This document shows, piece by piece, positions 6,007-12,929 of a DNA stretch of 15,726 bases. How positions within the stretch are numbered: position 1 is the first letter of the stretch; each line of letters begins with the position of its first letter. Source of the stretch: Chloroflexota bacterium (GTDB taxonomy: Bacteria > Chloroflexota > Anaerolineae > Anaerolineales > Villigracilaceae). The stretch spans positions 1 to 15,726 of the forward strand of contig JACPVB010000111.1 in NCBI GenBank assembly GCA_016191985.1. Direction: 5' to 3'. The notes under the pieces were generated by a model. That model worked only from the letters and a program-made list of their open reading frames with translations, was not told where the DNA came from and ran no database searches. Position numbers and translations under genes: made by a program.

Positions 6007-7275
6007 ATGAATGTTTTGTCGACAAAACCGACGACGGCCTGGGCAGAAGTGGATGAACAGGGACGCCTCATTCTTCCGCCCGAAGTTGCTCGCCAATACG
6101 GGCTGAATCCTGGCTCGAAGGTTCGTCTCGATGAAGGCCATAACTTTGTCCGTATGCATCGCCCGGTGACTCACCTCACCAAGGTCTACATCGAACCAAC
6201 CGTCGCCTGCAACCTGGATTGCATCACCTGCTTCCGTAACTCCTGGGACCAGCCCATTGGCCGCATGACCGAGGAAACCTTCGAGAGCATCCTCAATGGA
6301 CTTAAGAAAATGGATCCGATCCCCAGCGTCTATTTCGGCGGCATCGGTGAACCGCTCTTTCATGTCAAAACGGTGGAATGGATTCGGCGCGTCAAAGAAC
6401 TTGGCGTAAAAGTTGAGCTCATTACCAATGGCACGATTCTTACCGAAAAGAAATCACGCGAACTCATTGATGCGGGCCTTGATGTCCTCTGGGTTTCGTT
6501 GGATGGCGCCACTCCCGAAGGTTTTGCCGATGTGCGCCTCGGCGCGGAACTTCCGCTCATTCTTGAAAACCTGAGGCGTCTCTTCAAAATGCGCGGCGGG
6601 GGACACTTCCCCAAACCCGAGATCGGCGTGGCATTTGTTGCCATGAAGCGCAATATCAACGATCTGCCAAAAATTATCAAATTAGGGCATACCTTTGGCG
6701 CAAGATATTTTTCTGTGAGTAATGTTCAACCTGCTACGGAAGAAATGCAGAAAGACCGATTGTACGATCGCACGATCCGCAATATCGCTTATCTGCCCTC
6801 GCCTGTTTTGCCGAAACTCAGCCTCCCTAAAATGGACTTCAACGAGGATACCCAGGCGGCCCTCACTGAGGCCTTCAACAGCGGATGCAATGTCAGCTTT
6901 GCAGGCAACAATTGGGGCGGCGCGAATGATGTCTGCAATTTTGTCGAAAGCGGCACCATGTCCGTTGCGTGGACGGGGAATGTCAGTCCCTGCTGGCCGT
7001 TGATGCACACCCATACCAGTTATTTGCATGGCAAACCGCGCCTCTCGAAGAAGCATATTGTTGGAAATGTACGTGAAAGTTCATTGGAAGAAATTTGGCT
7101 GAACCCTGAATACATCGCCTACCGTGAGCGTTTGCATAATTTTGTCTTTGCACCCTGCACCTTCTGCGGCGGCTGTGATCTTTCTGAGACCAATGAGGAG
7201 GATTGCCTCGGTAACGACATCGCCCCCGTCTGCGGAGGCTGTCTCTGGGCGCAGGGGATTGTGCAGTGTCCGTAG
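6007..7275 (+). CDS. Radical SAM/SPASM maturase for tungsten-cofactor oxidoreductase, with AbrB-like N-terminus
   Basis: A radical SAM enzyme expected to use a [4Fe-4S] cluster and S-adenosylmethionine to mature a tungsto-pterin enzyme or its partner. Seen: an AbrB/SpoVT-like segment WAEVDEQGRLILPPEVARQY (12-31) followed by GLNPGSKVRL; radical SAM Cys68, Cys72, Cys75 in CNLDCITC (CX3CX2C); GGIGEPL (111-117); LITNGT; VSLDGA; and a Cys-rich SPASM-type C-terminus with GNVSPCW, APCTFCGGCD, EEDCLGND and VCGGCLWAQG, enough ligands for auxiliary clusters. This combination and the nearby aldehyde:ferredoxin oxidoreductase gene match the family described as tungsten cofactor oxidoreductase radical SAM maturase. 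ATG 6007 follows AAGGAG at 6 nt. The actual reaction is not established. The two MoaD-like genes follow in the same direction. Confidence 0.88.
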   Translation: MNVLSTKPTTAWAEVDEQGRLILPPEVARQYGLNPGSKVRLDEGHNFVRMHRPVTHLTKVYIEPTVACNLDCITCFRNSWDQPIGRMTEETFESILNGLKKMDPIPSVYFGGIGEPLFHVKTVEWIRRVKELGVKVELITNGTILTEKKSRELIDAGLDVLWVSLDGATPEGFADVRLGAELPLILENLRRLFKMRGGGHFPKPEIGVAFVAMKRNINDLPKIIKLGHTFGARYFSVSNVQPATEEMQKDRLYDRTIRNIAYLPSPVLPKLSLPKMDFNEDTQAALTEAFNSGCNVSFAGNNWGGANDVCNFVESGTMSVAWTGNVSPCWPLMHTHTSYLHGKPRLSKKHIVGNVRESSLEEIWLNPEYIAYRERLHNFVFAPCTFCGGCDLSETNEEDCLGNDIAPVCGGCLWAQGIVQCP

Positions 7276-7305
7276 GATAAAATGCTTTTGAAAAGGGGAT
7301 GATTT

Positions 7306-7314
7306 TGATATACT
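7306..7314 (+). promoter_or_regulatory. Extended -10 promoter of the first MoaD-like gene, leaderless geometry
   Basis: TGA-TATACT (7306-7314) lies 6 nt before ATG 7321 in the 45-nt gap after the radical SAM gene. A TTTTGA (7286-7291, 17-bp spacer) or TTGAAA (7288-7293, 15-bp spacer) could act as -35. No Shine-Dalgarno sequence precedes the ATG, so transcription should start at or next to it. Confidence 0.55.
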
Positions 7315-7320
7315 AAATTT

Positions 7321-7635
7321 ATGCAGGCGCGATTCTACGCAAACATGAGAACCATTATCGGCATGTCATCATTGGAAATCAATGATGCGCATGTTGATTC
7401 ATTTCGCAAGCTGGTGGCCGAGTTGGTGAAGTTGTACCCTGAAACGGCGGTTCACCTGCTGGATTCAAACGGCAACCTGCGCCCGGATGTGCCCGTCTAT
7501 GTGGATGGACGAAACCCGCGTCTGATGACGGCGGGAATTGATTCTCCCCTTCGGCCTGATTCTGTTGTCAGTTTTTTCTCCCCTATTTCCAGTGGTAAGA
7601 TGAACGTGGAAGTGATGCGTGAACCAAAGGAGTGA
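7321..7635 (+). CDS. MoaD/ThiS-like beta-grasp protein lacking the C-terminal Gly-Gly
   Basis: A 104-aa protein with the beta-grasp pattern of molybdopterin-synthase small subunits: MQARFYANMRTIIG at the N-terminus, a helix (SFRKLVAELVKLYP), NGNLRPDVPVYVDGRNPR, then DSVVSFFSPISSG. Canonical MoaD/ThiS proteins end in Gly-Gly, which carries the thiocarboxylate sulphur. Here the chain instead passes through SPISSGKMNVE and continues to MREPKE, so the usual terminal sulphur carrier is absent. It may be an inactive partner, a protein processed after SSG, or an acceptor for the radical SAM enzyme. It has its own promoter and lies 3 nt upstream of the canonical MoaD-like gene, so the two are certainly co-expressed. 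Confidence 0.78.
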   Translation: MQARFYANMRTIIGMSSLEINDAHVDSFRKLVAELVKLYPETAVHLLDSNGNLRPDVPVYVDGRNPRLMTAGIDSPLRPDSVVSFFSPISSGKMNVEVMREPKE

Positions 7636-7638
7636 CGG

Positions 7639-7917
7639 ATGAAAGTCAGTTTTTTTGCAACTTTGCGTGATATTGCCGGTGGAAAAGTGGTGGAGTTCGA
7701 TGTGGATCATGGCATCACCGCCCAGGAGCTTTTGGATGCCATCATTGAAAAATTCCCGCCTATGAAGAAGGAACTGCTGAACGAAAACGGGGAGATGTAT
7801 GGGCACGTGCATTTCTTCATCAACGGGCGCGATGTGCAATTTATGGATGATCAATTCCAGACAAAAATAACAGTGGATGATACGGTGAATGTTTTTCCCG
7901 CAGTGGGTGGGGGGTAA
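7639..7917 (+). CDS. MoaD/ThiS-family sulphur carrier protein
   Basis: A 92-aa beta-grasp protein: MKVSFFATLRDIAGGKVVEF, a helix AQELLDAIIEKFPPMKKELL, HFFINGRDVQFM, and the ending DTVNVFPAVGGG with the terminal Gly-Gly needed for adenylation and thiocarboxylate formation. In molybdopterin or tungstopterin synthesis such a protein donates sulphur to make the dithiolene. ATG 7639 has AAAGGAG 6 nt upstream, overlapping the end of the preceding gene. Position next to a tungsten-type maturase and opposite an aldehyde:ferredoxin oxidoreductase gene suggests a role in tungstopterin supply, though a ThiS-like role cannot be excluded from sequence alone. Confidence 0.85.
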   Translation: MKVSFFATLRDIAGGKVVEFDVDHGITAQELLDAIIEKFPPMKKELLNENGEMYGHVHFFINGRDVQFMDDQFQTKITVDDTVNVFPAVGGG

Positions 7918-7923
7918 TCTTAT

Positions 7924-7973
7924 GGAGTGCAGAAGCTTGCTTCTGCACATTGGATAGCAAGCTGTCCAACTCC
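7924..7973 (+). repeat. 50-bp double-hairpin repeat, copy B (intergenic)
   Basis: Same length and layout as copy A at 316-365: outer GGAGT/ACTCC (extendable to TATGGAGT/ACTCCATA, 7921-7976), hairpin 1 at 7929-7946 with 8-bp arms around TT, hairpin 2 at about 7950-7969 with 9-bp arms around AA including one T-G wobble. The stem arms differ in sequence from copy A but still pair. It begins 6 nt after the stop of the MoaD-like gene and abuts the terminator. Confidence 0.8.
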
Positions 7974-8015
7974 ATAACACAAGCAGGGCGACTCACGTCG
8001 CCCTGCTTGTGTTAT
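7974..8015. terminator. Long hairpin between convergent MoaD-like and AOR genes
   Basis: A perfect 19-bp stem (7974-7992 with 7997-8015) around TCAC. It shares the GGGCGAC core with the phosphofructokinase terminator. There is no long T-tract, so it may act as a bidirectional barrier or RNA-stabilising end rather than a classical terminator. Confidence 0.7.
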
Positions 8016-8021
8016 CGGGGA

Positions 8022-8045
8022 GATTCTGTTTCAGGAAACAGAATC
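8022..8045. terminator. Second hairpin downstream of the AOR gene
   Basis: An 11-bp GATTCTGTTTC/GAAACAGAATC inverted repeat (8022-8032 with 8035-8045) with a 2-nt apex, 25 nt past the AOR stop on the minus strand. Confidence 0.55.
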
Positions 8046-8070
8046 AGGCTTCGGTTAAGTTTGAAGCGAG

Positions 8071-9897
8071 TTAGATGATCTCTAATTCCTTCAGTTTGGA
8101 TTCAGGTACGACGCCGTTGACCCATCCGCGCTTGTCGTAGTATTCCACGAGCATGTCATCGAGTTCGCAGACGTGACCCTTGCTGCCGCCCATGGTGGAG
8201 GCTTCGGTGGTGAAGCGCTTGGGAAGCTGGTCGGAGCCTTCGCCGAAACCGTTGAGGTTGTTGTAGTGGCGTTCGAGGTTGTAAACGCGCTCGCCGACTT
8301 TGAGCAGGTGCCCCGCATCGCTTGGGATACCGGTCATCGCTTCATATTGCGCCGCGAATGAATCCAGTGATTCTGCGAAGGTGGCAAATTTGCAGACGTC
8401 CAAACAATCGGTGACGGCGTGAACGTTTTGGAAGATGAAGTTCATCTCGCCTTTGCCTTTCCACGCGAGCGGGTCAGCTACGGTGGATGGACCAAGCACG
8501 TTGCCGACGACTTCGGCAGCGGGGGTGTAACCGCGCAGGTGGCAGGCGCCGCGGTTGGATGTGGCGTAGCCGAGGCCCATGCCTTTGATGCCGCGTGGGT
8601 CGTAGGCGGGTACGCCTTGGCCTTTGCAGGTCATGGCGAGTTCGGGGTGACCGAAGTGGGCGGCGGCGGCGTTCGCGCCATCTGCCAGCACGTTGCCAAT
8701 GCCTTGGCGTGTGGCGATCATTTGAGCGGTTTCAACCATTTTTGCGCCGTCCCCCCAGCCGAGTTTGCCGTCACCGTTGGTGTAACCTTTTTCGGATGCT
8801 TCCATCCACACGGAGAGCGGATGACCGATCTCAATGGCGTCCATACCCATGTCGTTGCAGGTGTCAATCATCTTGGCAACGACGCGGATATCACTGTTGC
8901 CGCAGTTCGTGCCGACCGACCAGGCGGGTTCGTATTCCACCGATTCCATACGCAGGCCGGCGTACGGTCCGTCCTTGATCTCGACTTCCTTCTTGCAAGC
9001 TACCGGGCAGGCATGGCAGGTGGGGTTGCCAACGAGGATGTTGTCGTTGACATATTCACCGCTGACTTTTTCGGCATGTTCCCATGCGGTGAACTGACTG
9101 TTCTTGGCGGGCAGGCCGCCGATGACGTTGGTCATGTTCATAAGCACGTTGGTGCCGTAGACGGAGAGTCCGCCTTTGCGCGGGGAGGTGACAACGCGCT
9201 CATCCATGATCTCGGCAAGAGCCTTGGAGTGAGCTTCCTTCCACTTTTCGCGATTCGCGGCTTTGACGATTTTCTTTTCCGCCTTGATGACCACAGCTTT
9301 GAGATTCTTGCTTCCGCCCACGCAGCCTGTGCCGCCGCGTCCGGAGGCGCGGTCATTTTCGTTGATCCAACTGGCAAACTTGACAAGGTTTTCACCTGCG
9401 GGACCAATTGAGATAACGGTCAGGTCCTTCTCACCGTATTTTTCCTTGAAATGTTTAATGGTGTCGTGCACGCCTTTTCCCCAAACTTCTGAAGCATCGA
9501 GCAGTTCGATTTTGTCATCATGGATGTAGGCGTAAACAGGTTTTTCTGCTTTGCCTTTGAAGACCAGGCCGTCGAAGCCTGCCCAGCGTAACCGGGCGGC
9601 AGACCAGCCACCATGGTGAGAATCAGTTACCGTTCCGGTAAGAGGCGATTTTGTCACAATCGCCATGCGGCCACTCATATTGGCCTCGGAGCCGGTGAGC
9701 GGGCCGTTCATAAAACATAAAATATTATCGGGGGAGAGGGCATCCACTTTGGGGCCATTGTCGAAGACGAGCTTTACACCCAGGCCGCGTCCGCCGATAT
9801 ATTTTCGGGCGTCATCCTCTGGTACAGGCTTGTAATCCACCTTGCCTGCGGTGAGGTCCACCCAAGCAATTCGATTAGCGTATCCACCAAGTTCCAT
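8071..9897 (-). CDS. aor: Aldehyde:ferredoxin oxidoreductase (tungsten-type)
   Basis: Oxidises aldehydes to carboxylic acids with ferredoxin as electron acceptor (reversible in some anaerobes), using a tungsto-bispterin and a [4Fe-4S] cluster in the cytoplasm. Start is ATG 9897 (608 aa), 7 nt after AAGGAG; the frame extends to a TTG at 9921 that would include the ribosome site. Seen: N-terminal ELGGYANRIAWVDLTAGKV and YIGGRGLGVKL typical of COG2414; cluster ligands Cys294, Cys297, Cys301 (CHACPVAC) and probably Cys502 in DCLDVCKF, with Asp497 five residues before it as in the Pyrococcus enzyme; VEYEPAWS (320-327) and ACHLRG (His453) at positions expected for the active-site Glu and His. It is convergent with the maturase/MoaD-like genes. 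The physiological aldehyde is not readable from sequence. Confidence 0.95.
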   Translation of the reverse strand: MELGGYANRIAWVDLTAGKVDYKPVPEDDARKYIGGRGLGVKLVFDNGPKVDALSPDNILCFMNGPLTGSEANMSGRMAIVTKSPLTGTVTDSHHGGWSAARLRWAGFDGLVFKGKAEKPVYAYIHDDKIELLDASEVWGKGVHDTIKHFKEKYGEKDLTVISIGPAGENLVKFASWINENDRASGRGGTGCVGGSKNLKAVVIKAEKKIVKAANREKWKEAHSKALAEIMDERVVTSPRKGGLSVYGTNVLMNMTNVIGGLPAKNSQFTAWEHAEKVSGEYVNDNILVGNPTCHACPVACKKEVEIKDGPYAGLRMESVEYEPAWSVGTNCGNSDIRVVAKMIDTCNDMGMDAIEIGHPLSVWMEASEKGYTNGDGKLGWGDGAKMVETAQMIATRQGIGNVLADGANAAAAHFGHPELAMTCKGQGVPAYDPRGIKGMGLGYATSNRGACHLRGYTPAAEVVGNVLGPSTVADPLAWKGKGEMNFIFQNVHAVTDCLDVCKFATFAESLDSFAAQYEAMTGIPSDAGHLLKVGERVYNLERHYNNLNGFGEGSDQLPKRFTTEASTMGGSKGHVCELDDMLVEYYDKRGWVNGVVPESKLKELEII

Positions 9898-9953
9898 AAT
9901 GTTTCTCCTTTTTGTAAACAAAAATAAACAGCCAATGCTGTTTCAGTTAAATC

Positions 9954-9982
9954 AGAATAACATTTATACAAAATCGATTCAA
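9954..9982 (-). promoter_or_regulatory. Candidate AOR promoter
   Basis: On the minus strand TTGAAT (9977-9982), 17 bp, TATTCT (9954-9959); each box matches the sigma-70 consensus at 4 of 6. The leader of about 50 nt would carry a 7-bp hairpin AAACAGC/GCTGTTT (9926-9932 with 9937-9943) before the AAGGAG site. An ATTAAG/CTTAAT inverted repeat (9985-10002) sits just upstream of the -35 box. Confidence 0.35.
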
Positions 9983-10010
9983 TAATTAAGTTTTTCCTTA
10001 ATCGTAATAG

Positions 10011-10022
10011 TGACATATGTCA
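10011..10022. promoter_or_regulatory. Candidate operator palindrome between AOR and the bi-domain oxidoreductase
   Basis: TGACATATGTCA is a perfect 12-bp palindrome in the divergent intergenic region. Its centre is roughly 65-70 bp upstream of both predicted transcription starts, a spacing used by activators of the CRP/FNR superfamily (GTGA-N6-TCA half-site layout). No regulator gene is in the window; the assignment is tentative. Confidence 0.3.
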
Positions 10023-10046
10023 TATTGTGTTTGCTTTCACAGATTT

Positions 10047-10075
10047 TTGAGTGCATCTCTGATTTGCGTTATACT
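10047..10075 (+). promoter_or_regulatory. Promoter of the bi-domain oxidoreductase, near-leaderless geometry
   Basis: TTGAGT (10047-10052), 17-bp spacer, TATACT (10070-10075), then 9 nt to ATG 10085. No Shine-Dalgarno sequence lies before the ATG. Predicted transcription start is 10082-10085, giving a leader of 0-3 nt. Confidence 0.6.
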
Positions 10076-10084
10076 TTCTTTCCT

Positions 10085-12229
10085 ATGAAACAACTTCTCC
10101 AACATATAAAAGATGGAAGAACTGTAATTGAAGATGTGCCTGTCCCCACCCCGCGTGATGGGCAGGCGCTTGTTAAAGTTTCTGCAAGCCTGGTCTCTGC
10201 CGGCACCGAGCGCATGGTGGTTGAATTTGCAGAAAAATCTCTTGTTGGCAAAGCGCGTTCACGCCCTGATCTCGTTAAACAAGTTTTAGATAAAGCCAAA
10301 CGCGAAGGCGTGATGCCCACCATGCAAGCCGCGTTCAACCGGCTTGACCAGCCAATGGCACTTGGATATTCCACGGCTGGCACCATCGTTGCGCTTGGAA
10401 AAAATATGAGCGGCTTCAAGGTTGGTCAACGTGTAGCCTGTGCGGGCGGGGGATATGCCACACACGCGGAATATAATGTCGTTCCAAAAAATCTGCTTAC
10501 CCCCTTGCCAAAAAATGTTGATTTTGAATCTGCCGCATTTACCACCCTCGGCGCAATTGCTTTGCACGGATTCCGACTCGCAGAACCTCAGCTTGGTGAA
10601 AACGTCGCTGTGATTGGTTTGGGTCTTTTGGGATTATTGACGATTCAATTGGCGTCTGCGGCAGGATGCCACGTCCTCGGCATTGACATTGACCCGAAGA
10701 GAGTCAAGCTCGCTTCTTCTCTTAACGTGGAAGCTGTTACACGTCCCCAGGCAGAATCTGCCGCTGTGGCATTTACCCAAAACCGCGGCTTTGACAGCAT
10801 CATCATCTGCGCGGACACTCCCTCCAATGATCCCGTGGAACTGGCAGGTGTCATTGCCAGAGACCGTGCCAAAGTTGTCGCAACGGGCGCAGTCGGCTTG
10901 AGCTTCCCAAGAAAGATCTACTACGAAAAAGAGATTTCCTTCATCAACTCCCGCTCTTACGGACCTGGGCGTTATGATTCCAATTACGAAGAAAACGGAA
11001 ATGACTATCCCATTGGCTACATCCGCTGGACGGAGGGACGGAATTTTCAGGCGGTGGTTGACTTGATGGCGAGTGGAAAGTTGAAAGTGGCGCCGCTGAT
11101 TTCACATCGCTTCGATATTGAAGATGGGGTGAAAGCGTATGAAGTGATTACGGGGAAGAAGAAAGAGGTGTTTCTGGGAGTGTTGTTGAAATACAGTGAT
11201 GAGAAACGAGAAACGAGTAAACGAGTTGAGTTTCCGAAAGTTATCAGCCATCAGTTGTCAGTTGTCAGTTTGGGAGTTCTTGGCGCAGGACTATTTGCAA
11301 ATTCCACATTACTTCCCGTCCTCAAAAACAACAAGGATTATCAACTCGTCGGTATTGCTTCATCAGGCGGGCTTCATGCCCAACACTCTGGAAAGAAATT
11401 CGGCTTTCAATATGCCACATCTTCTGACGATGAAATCATCAACGACCCGAAGATCAATACTGTTGCGATTCTTACAAGACATGATACCCATGCAGATTTA
11501 GTTGTGAAAGCATTGAAGGCTGGCAAGCATGTGTTTGTGGAGAAGCCGTTGGCGATAAATAGTGAACAGTTATCAGTCATCAGTAAACAGTTACTAAAAA
11601 CTGATCACTGCTTACTGATGACTGGATTTAACCGTCGCTTTTCCCCTCTCGCACAAAATCTAAAATCGTTAATCGCAAATAGAAACGAACCCCTTTACGC
11701 TCATTACAGAGTGAATGCAGGCTTCATCCCTTCCAATCACTGGACCCAAGACCCAGCCATCGGCGGTGGACGGATCATCGGCGAGGCCTGTCACTTTATT
11801 GACGTGCTCACTTTCCTCGTCGGTGCGCCGCCTGTCAGCGTGAGTGCGCACGCATTGCCAAATAATGGAAAATATAGCGAAGATAACGTCTCGATGACTT
11901 TCACCTTCGCTGACGGCTCCCTCGGCGTGGTGGACTATCTCGCCAACGGCGATAAATCCTTCCCGAAAGAACGGCTCGAAGTGTCTTGCGAAGGCATGAT
12001 TGCGGTGTTGGATGATTACATTCCATTGACAATGGTCAAAGATGGAAAGAAGAAAGTGGAGAGTGGGGCGCAGGATAAAGGTTGGAGGGCGGAAATGGCC
12101 GCTTTTGCAGGAGCGATAAAGAGCGGAGTCGGAGCGCCGATTCCCTATGAGCAGTTGATCGGTGTGACCAAGTCCACATTTGCGGCGGTTGAGTCATTGC
12201 GAAAAAAAGAAAGAGTCCAGTATGGATGA
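10085..12229 (+). CDS. Bi-domain oxidoreductase: zinc-type alcohol dehydrogenase plus Gfo/Idh/MocA
   Basis: A 714-aa fusion of two NAD(P)-dependent dehydrogenase modules, a known arrangement often found with surface-sugar genes. Module 1 (about 1-370) is medium-chain dehydrogenase-like: SAGTERM (38-44), LGYSTAGTIVALG, Rossmann motif VIGLGLLG (176-183) and the acidic IDIDP. Module 2 (about 396-705) is Gfo/Idh/MocA: GVLGAGLFA (397-405), HVFVEKPLA (482-490), GFNRRFSP (514-521) and GEACHFID (567-574). The linker (residues 388-395, SHQLSVVS) and the stretch after EKPLA (491-506, with EQLSVIS) are encoded by dispersed CAGTYATCAGT-type repeats. ATG 10085 is preferred over the in-frame start at 10010 because family homology begins at MKQLLQHIKDG and the promoter boxes lie between the two. 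The reaction and substrate cannot be assigned. Confidence 0.88.
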   Translation: MKQLLQHIKDGRTVIEDVPVPTPRDGQALVKVSASLVSAGTERMVVEFAEKSLVGKARSRPDLVKQVLDKAKREGVMPTMQAAFNRLDQPMALGYSTAGTIVALGKNMSGFKVGQRVACAGGGYATHAEYNVVPKNLLTPLPKNVDFESAAFTTLGAIALHGFRLAEPQLGENVAVIGLGLLGLLTIQLASAAGCHVLGIDIDPKRVKLASSLNVEAVTRPQAESAAVAFTQNRGFDSIIICADTPSNDPVELAGVIARDRAKVVATGAVGLSFPRKIYYEKEISFINSRSYGPGRYDSNYEENGNDYPIGYIRWTEGRNFQAVVDLMASGKLKVAPLISHRFDIEDGVKAYEVITGKKKEVFLGVLLKYSDEKRETSKRVEFPKVISHQLSVVSLGVLGAGLFANSTLLPVLKNNKDYQLVGIASSGGLHAQHSGKKFGFQYATSSDDEIINDPKINTVAILTRHDTHADLVVKALKAGKHVFVEKPLAINSEQLSVISKQLLKTDHCLLMTGFNRRFSPLAQNLKSLIANRNEPLYAHYRVNAGFIPSNHWTQDPAIGGGRIIGEACHFIDVLTFLVGAPPVSVSAHALPNNGKYSEDNVSMTFTFADGSLGVVDYLANGDKSFPKERLEVSCEGMIAVLDDYIPLTMVKDGKKKVESGAQDKGWRAEMAAFAGAIKSGVGAPIPYEQLIGVTKSTFAAVESLRKKERVQYG
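11240..11269 (+). repeat. TCAGT-type tandem repeat in the inter-domain linker
   Basis: Successive RTCAGY-type hexamers (core CAGTTGTCAGTTGTCAGT, 11252-11269) encoding QLSVVS between the two dehydrogenase modules. The same pattern recurs at 11568-11585, where it encodes QLSVIS. Confidence 0.55.
11564..11624 (+). repeat. Imperfect palindrome of TCAGT-type repeat inside the Gfo/Idh/MocA module
   Basis: Left arm 11574-11586 pairs perfectly over 13 bp with 11612-11624; after one mismatch a further 4 bp pair (11588-11591 with 11607-11610). This matches dispersed intergenic repeats of CAGT(N)ATCAGT type known from Chloroflexi and cyanobacteria (recalled, not searched). It encodes the helix between EKPLA and GFNRRF, with almost the usual number of residues for the family (23 here, about 22 typical). 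Confidence 0.6.
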
Positions 12230-12848
12230 CAATTCTTCATTGGTTGTGATGGGGTTGGTTGCCGTATGTTGTTTTTGCGCCATTCAGATTCTTGTCATTG
12301 GCATGATCGTTATGATCTTTAGAAACAGGCGCAAGGCGGAAAATATCTGGAAAAATTTCGCCGCGAAACATGGGTTTACCCATCAATCCCCCGATATACT
12401 GGAACGTGGGCCTGGAACGATGAGCGGACAATTTGATGGGCGGCATGTGGTGATCGAAAGTTATCACACAGGCGGACGTCATGCGGTCATGTGGACGGAA
12501 GCATTTGTGCCGATCAATAATCCCAAAGGATTGATCCTTGCAGTTGGCGCGAAGGGATTTGATGGAACCCTATACAAGGCATTCGGCGCGCAGGATATAA
12601 CTATTGGTATCAACGACTTTGACGACAAATACACCATTCAATCGAACCCGCCTGAATTGGCCTCCAAAATTTTACAGTCCAACGCGGAGTTACGCGCGGA
12701 GATTGATGCGCTCAGTCCATACGAATTGAAATACAAGGACAAGGGCGCATCCTGCCGCCTGATGGGTTTTCAATTGGACGAGGCCGTGTTGTTGAACATG
12801 CTGCGCCTCGCGCGAAAGTTCGCAGATGTTGTGGAAAATTCTGGGTGA
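12222..12848 (+). CDS. Membrane-anchored protein of unknown function
   Basis: I cannot assign a family with confidence. The 208-aa product starts MDDNSSLVVMG, has one hydrophobic helix (about 7-33, containing CCFC), a basic stop RNRRKAE, then a soluble domain. That domain holds IWKNFAAKHGF, GPGTMSGQFDGRHVVIESY and TEAFVPINNPKGLILAVGAKG, the pattern of a widespread uncharacterised family in which a Trp-rich helix precedes a GxxxGR(x)V strand. ATG 12222 overlaps the stop of the oxidoreductase gene by 8 nt, so translation is probably coupled; the frame also opens at a TTG at 12180 without support. A purine run (AAAGAAAGAG) lies upstream. Confidence 0.7.
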   Translation: MDDNSSLVVMGLVAVCCFCAIQILVIGMIVMIFRNRRKAENIWKNFAAKHGFTHQSPDILERGPGTMSGQFDGRHVVIESYHTGGRHAVMWTEAFVPINNPKGLILAVGAKGFDGTLYKAFGAQDITIGINDFDDKYTIQSNPPELASKILQSNAELRAEIDALSPYELKYKDKGASCRLMGFQLDEAVLLNMLRLARKFADVVENSG

Positions 12849-12861
12849 TGTTGTACGCCAT

Positions 12862-12916
12862 GAGTCGTACCAAAAACTCCGCGCCAGCTTTGGATTCAAC
12901 CCTGGCTGGACGAAGG
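12862..12916 (+). pseudogene. TIR-domain gene remnant 1
   Basis: About 55 bp closely resembling 14041-14095, including GAGTYGTACCAAAAACTCCG and CCTGGCTGGACGAAG, with one missing base and a few substitutions. It corresponds to the TIR segment ELYQKLRA...WLDE. It is the sequence immediately upstream of the mntA-like promoter; no open frame remains. Confidence 0.65.
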
Positions 12917-12917
12917 G

Positions 12918-12923
12918 TATAAT
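12918..12923 (+). promoter_or_regulatory. -10 box of the MNT-HEPN operon, leaderless geometry
   Basis: A consensus TATAAT lies 6 nt before ATG 12930, with no Shine-Dalgarno sequence. The best -35 at 17 bp is the weak TTCAAC (12895-12900), inside TIR remnant 1. Transcription would start at the ATG. Confidence 0.5.
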
Positions 12924-12929
12924 TGACGC

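Noticed and set aside
8419..9411. A 330-codon open frame on the + strand, antisense to the AOR gene
   Set aside because: Its translation has no recognisable motif, it lies wholly within the well-supported AOR gene, and long antisense frames are expected opposite GC-rich coding sequence.
9898..10084. Possible molybdenum/tungsten cofactor riboswitch before the AOR gene
   Set aside because: Only a 7-bp hairpin and short dyads were found; the predicted leader of about 50 nt is too short for the known Moco riboswitch.
11568..11624. CRISPR-like array suggested by repeating CAGT units
   Set aside because: Units are 6 bp, tandem and palindromic with no spacers, and lie in a coding frame.
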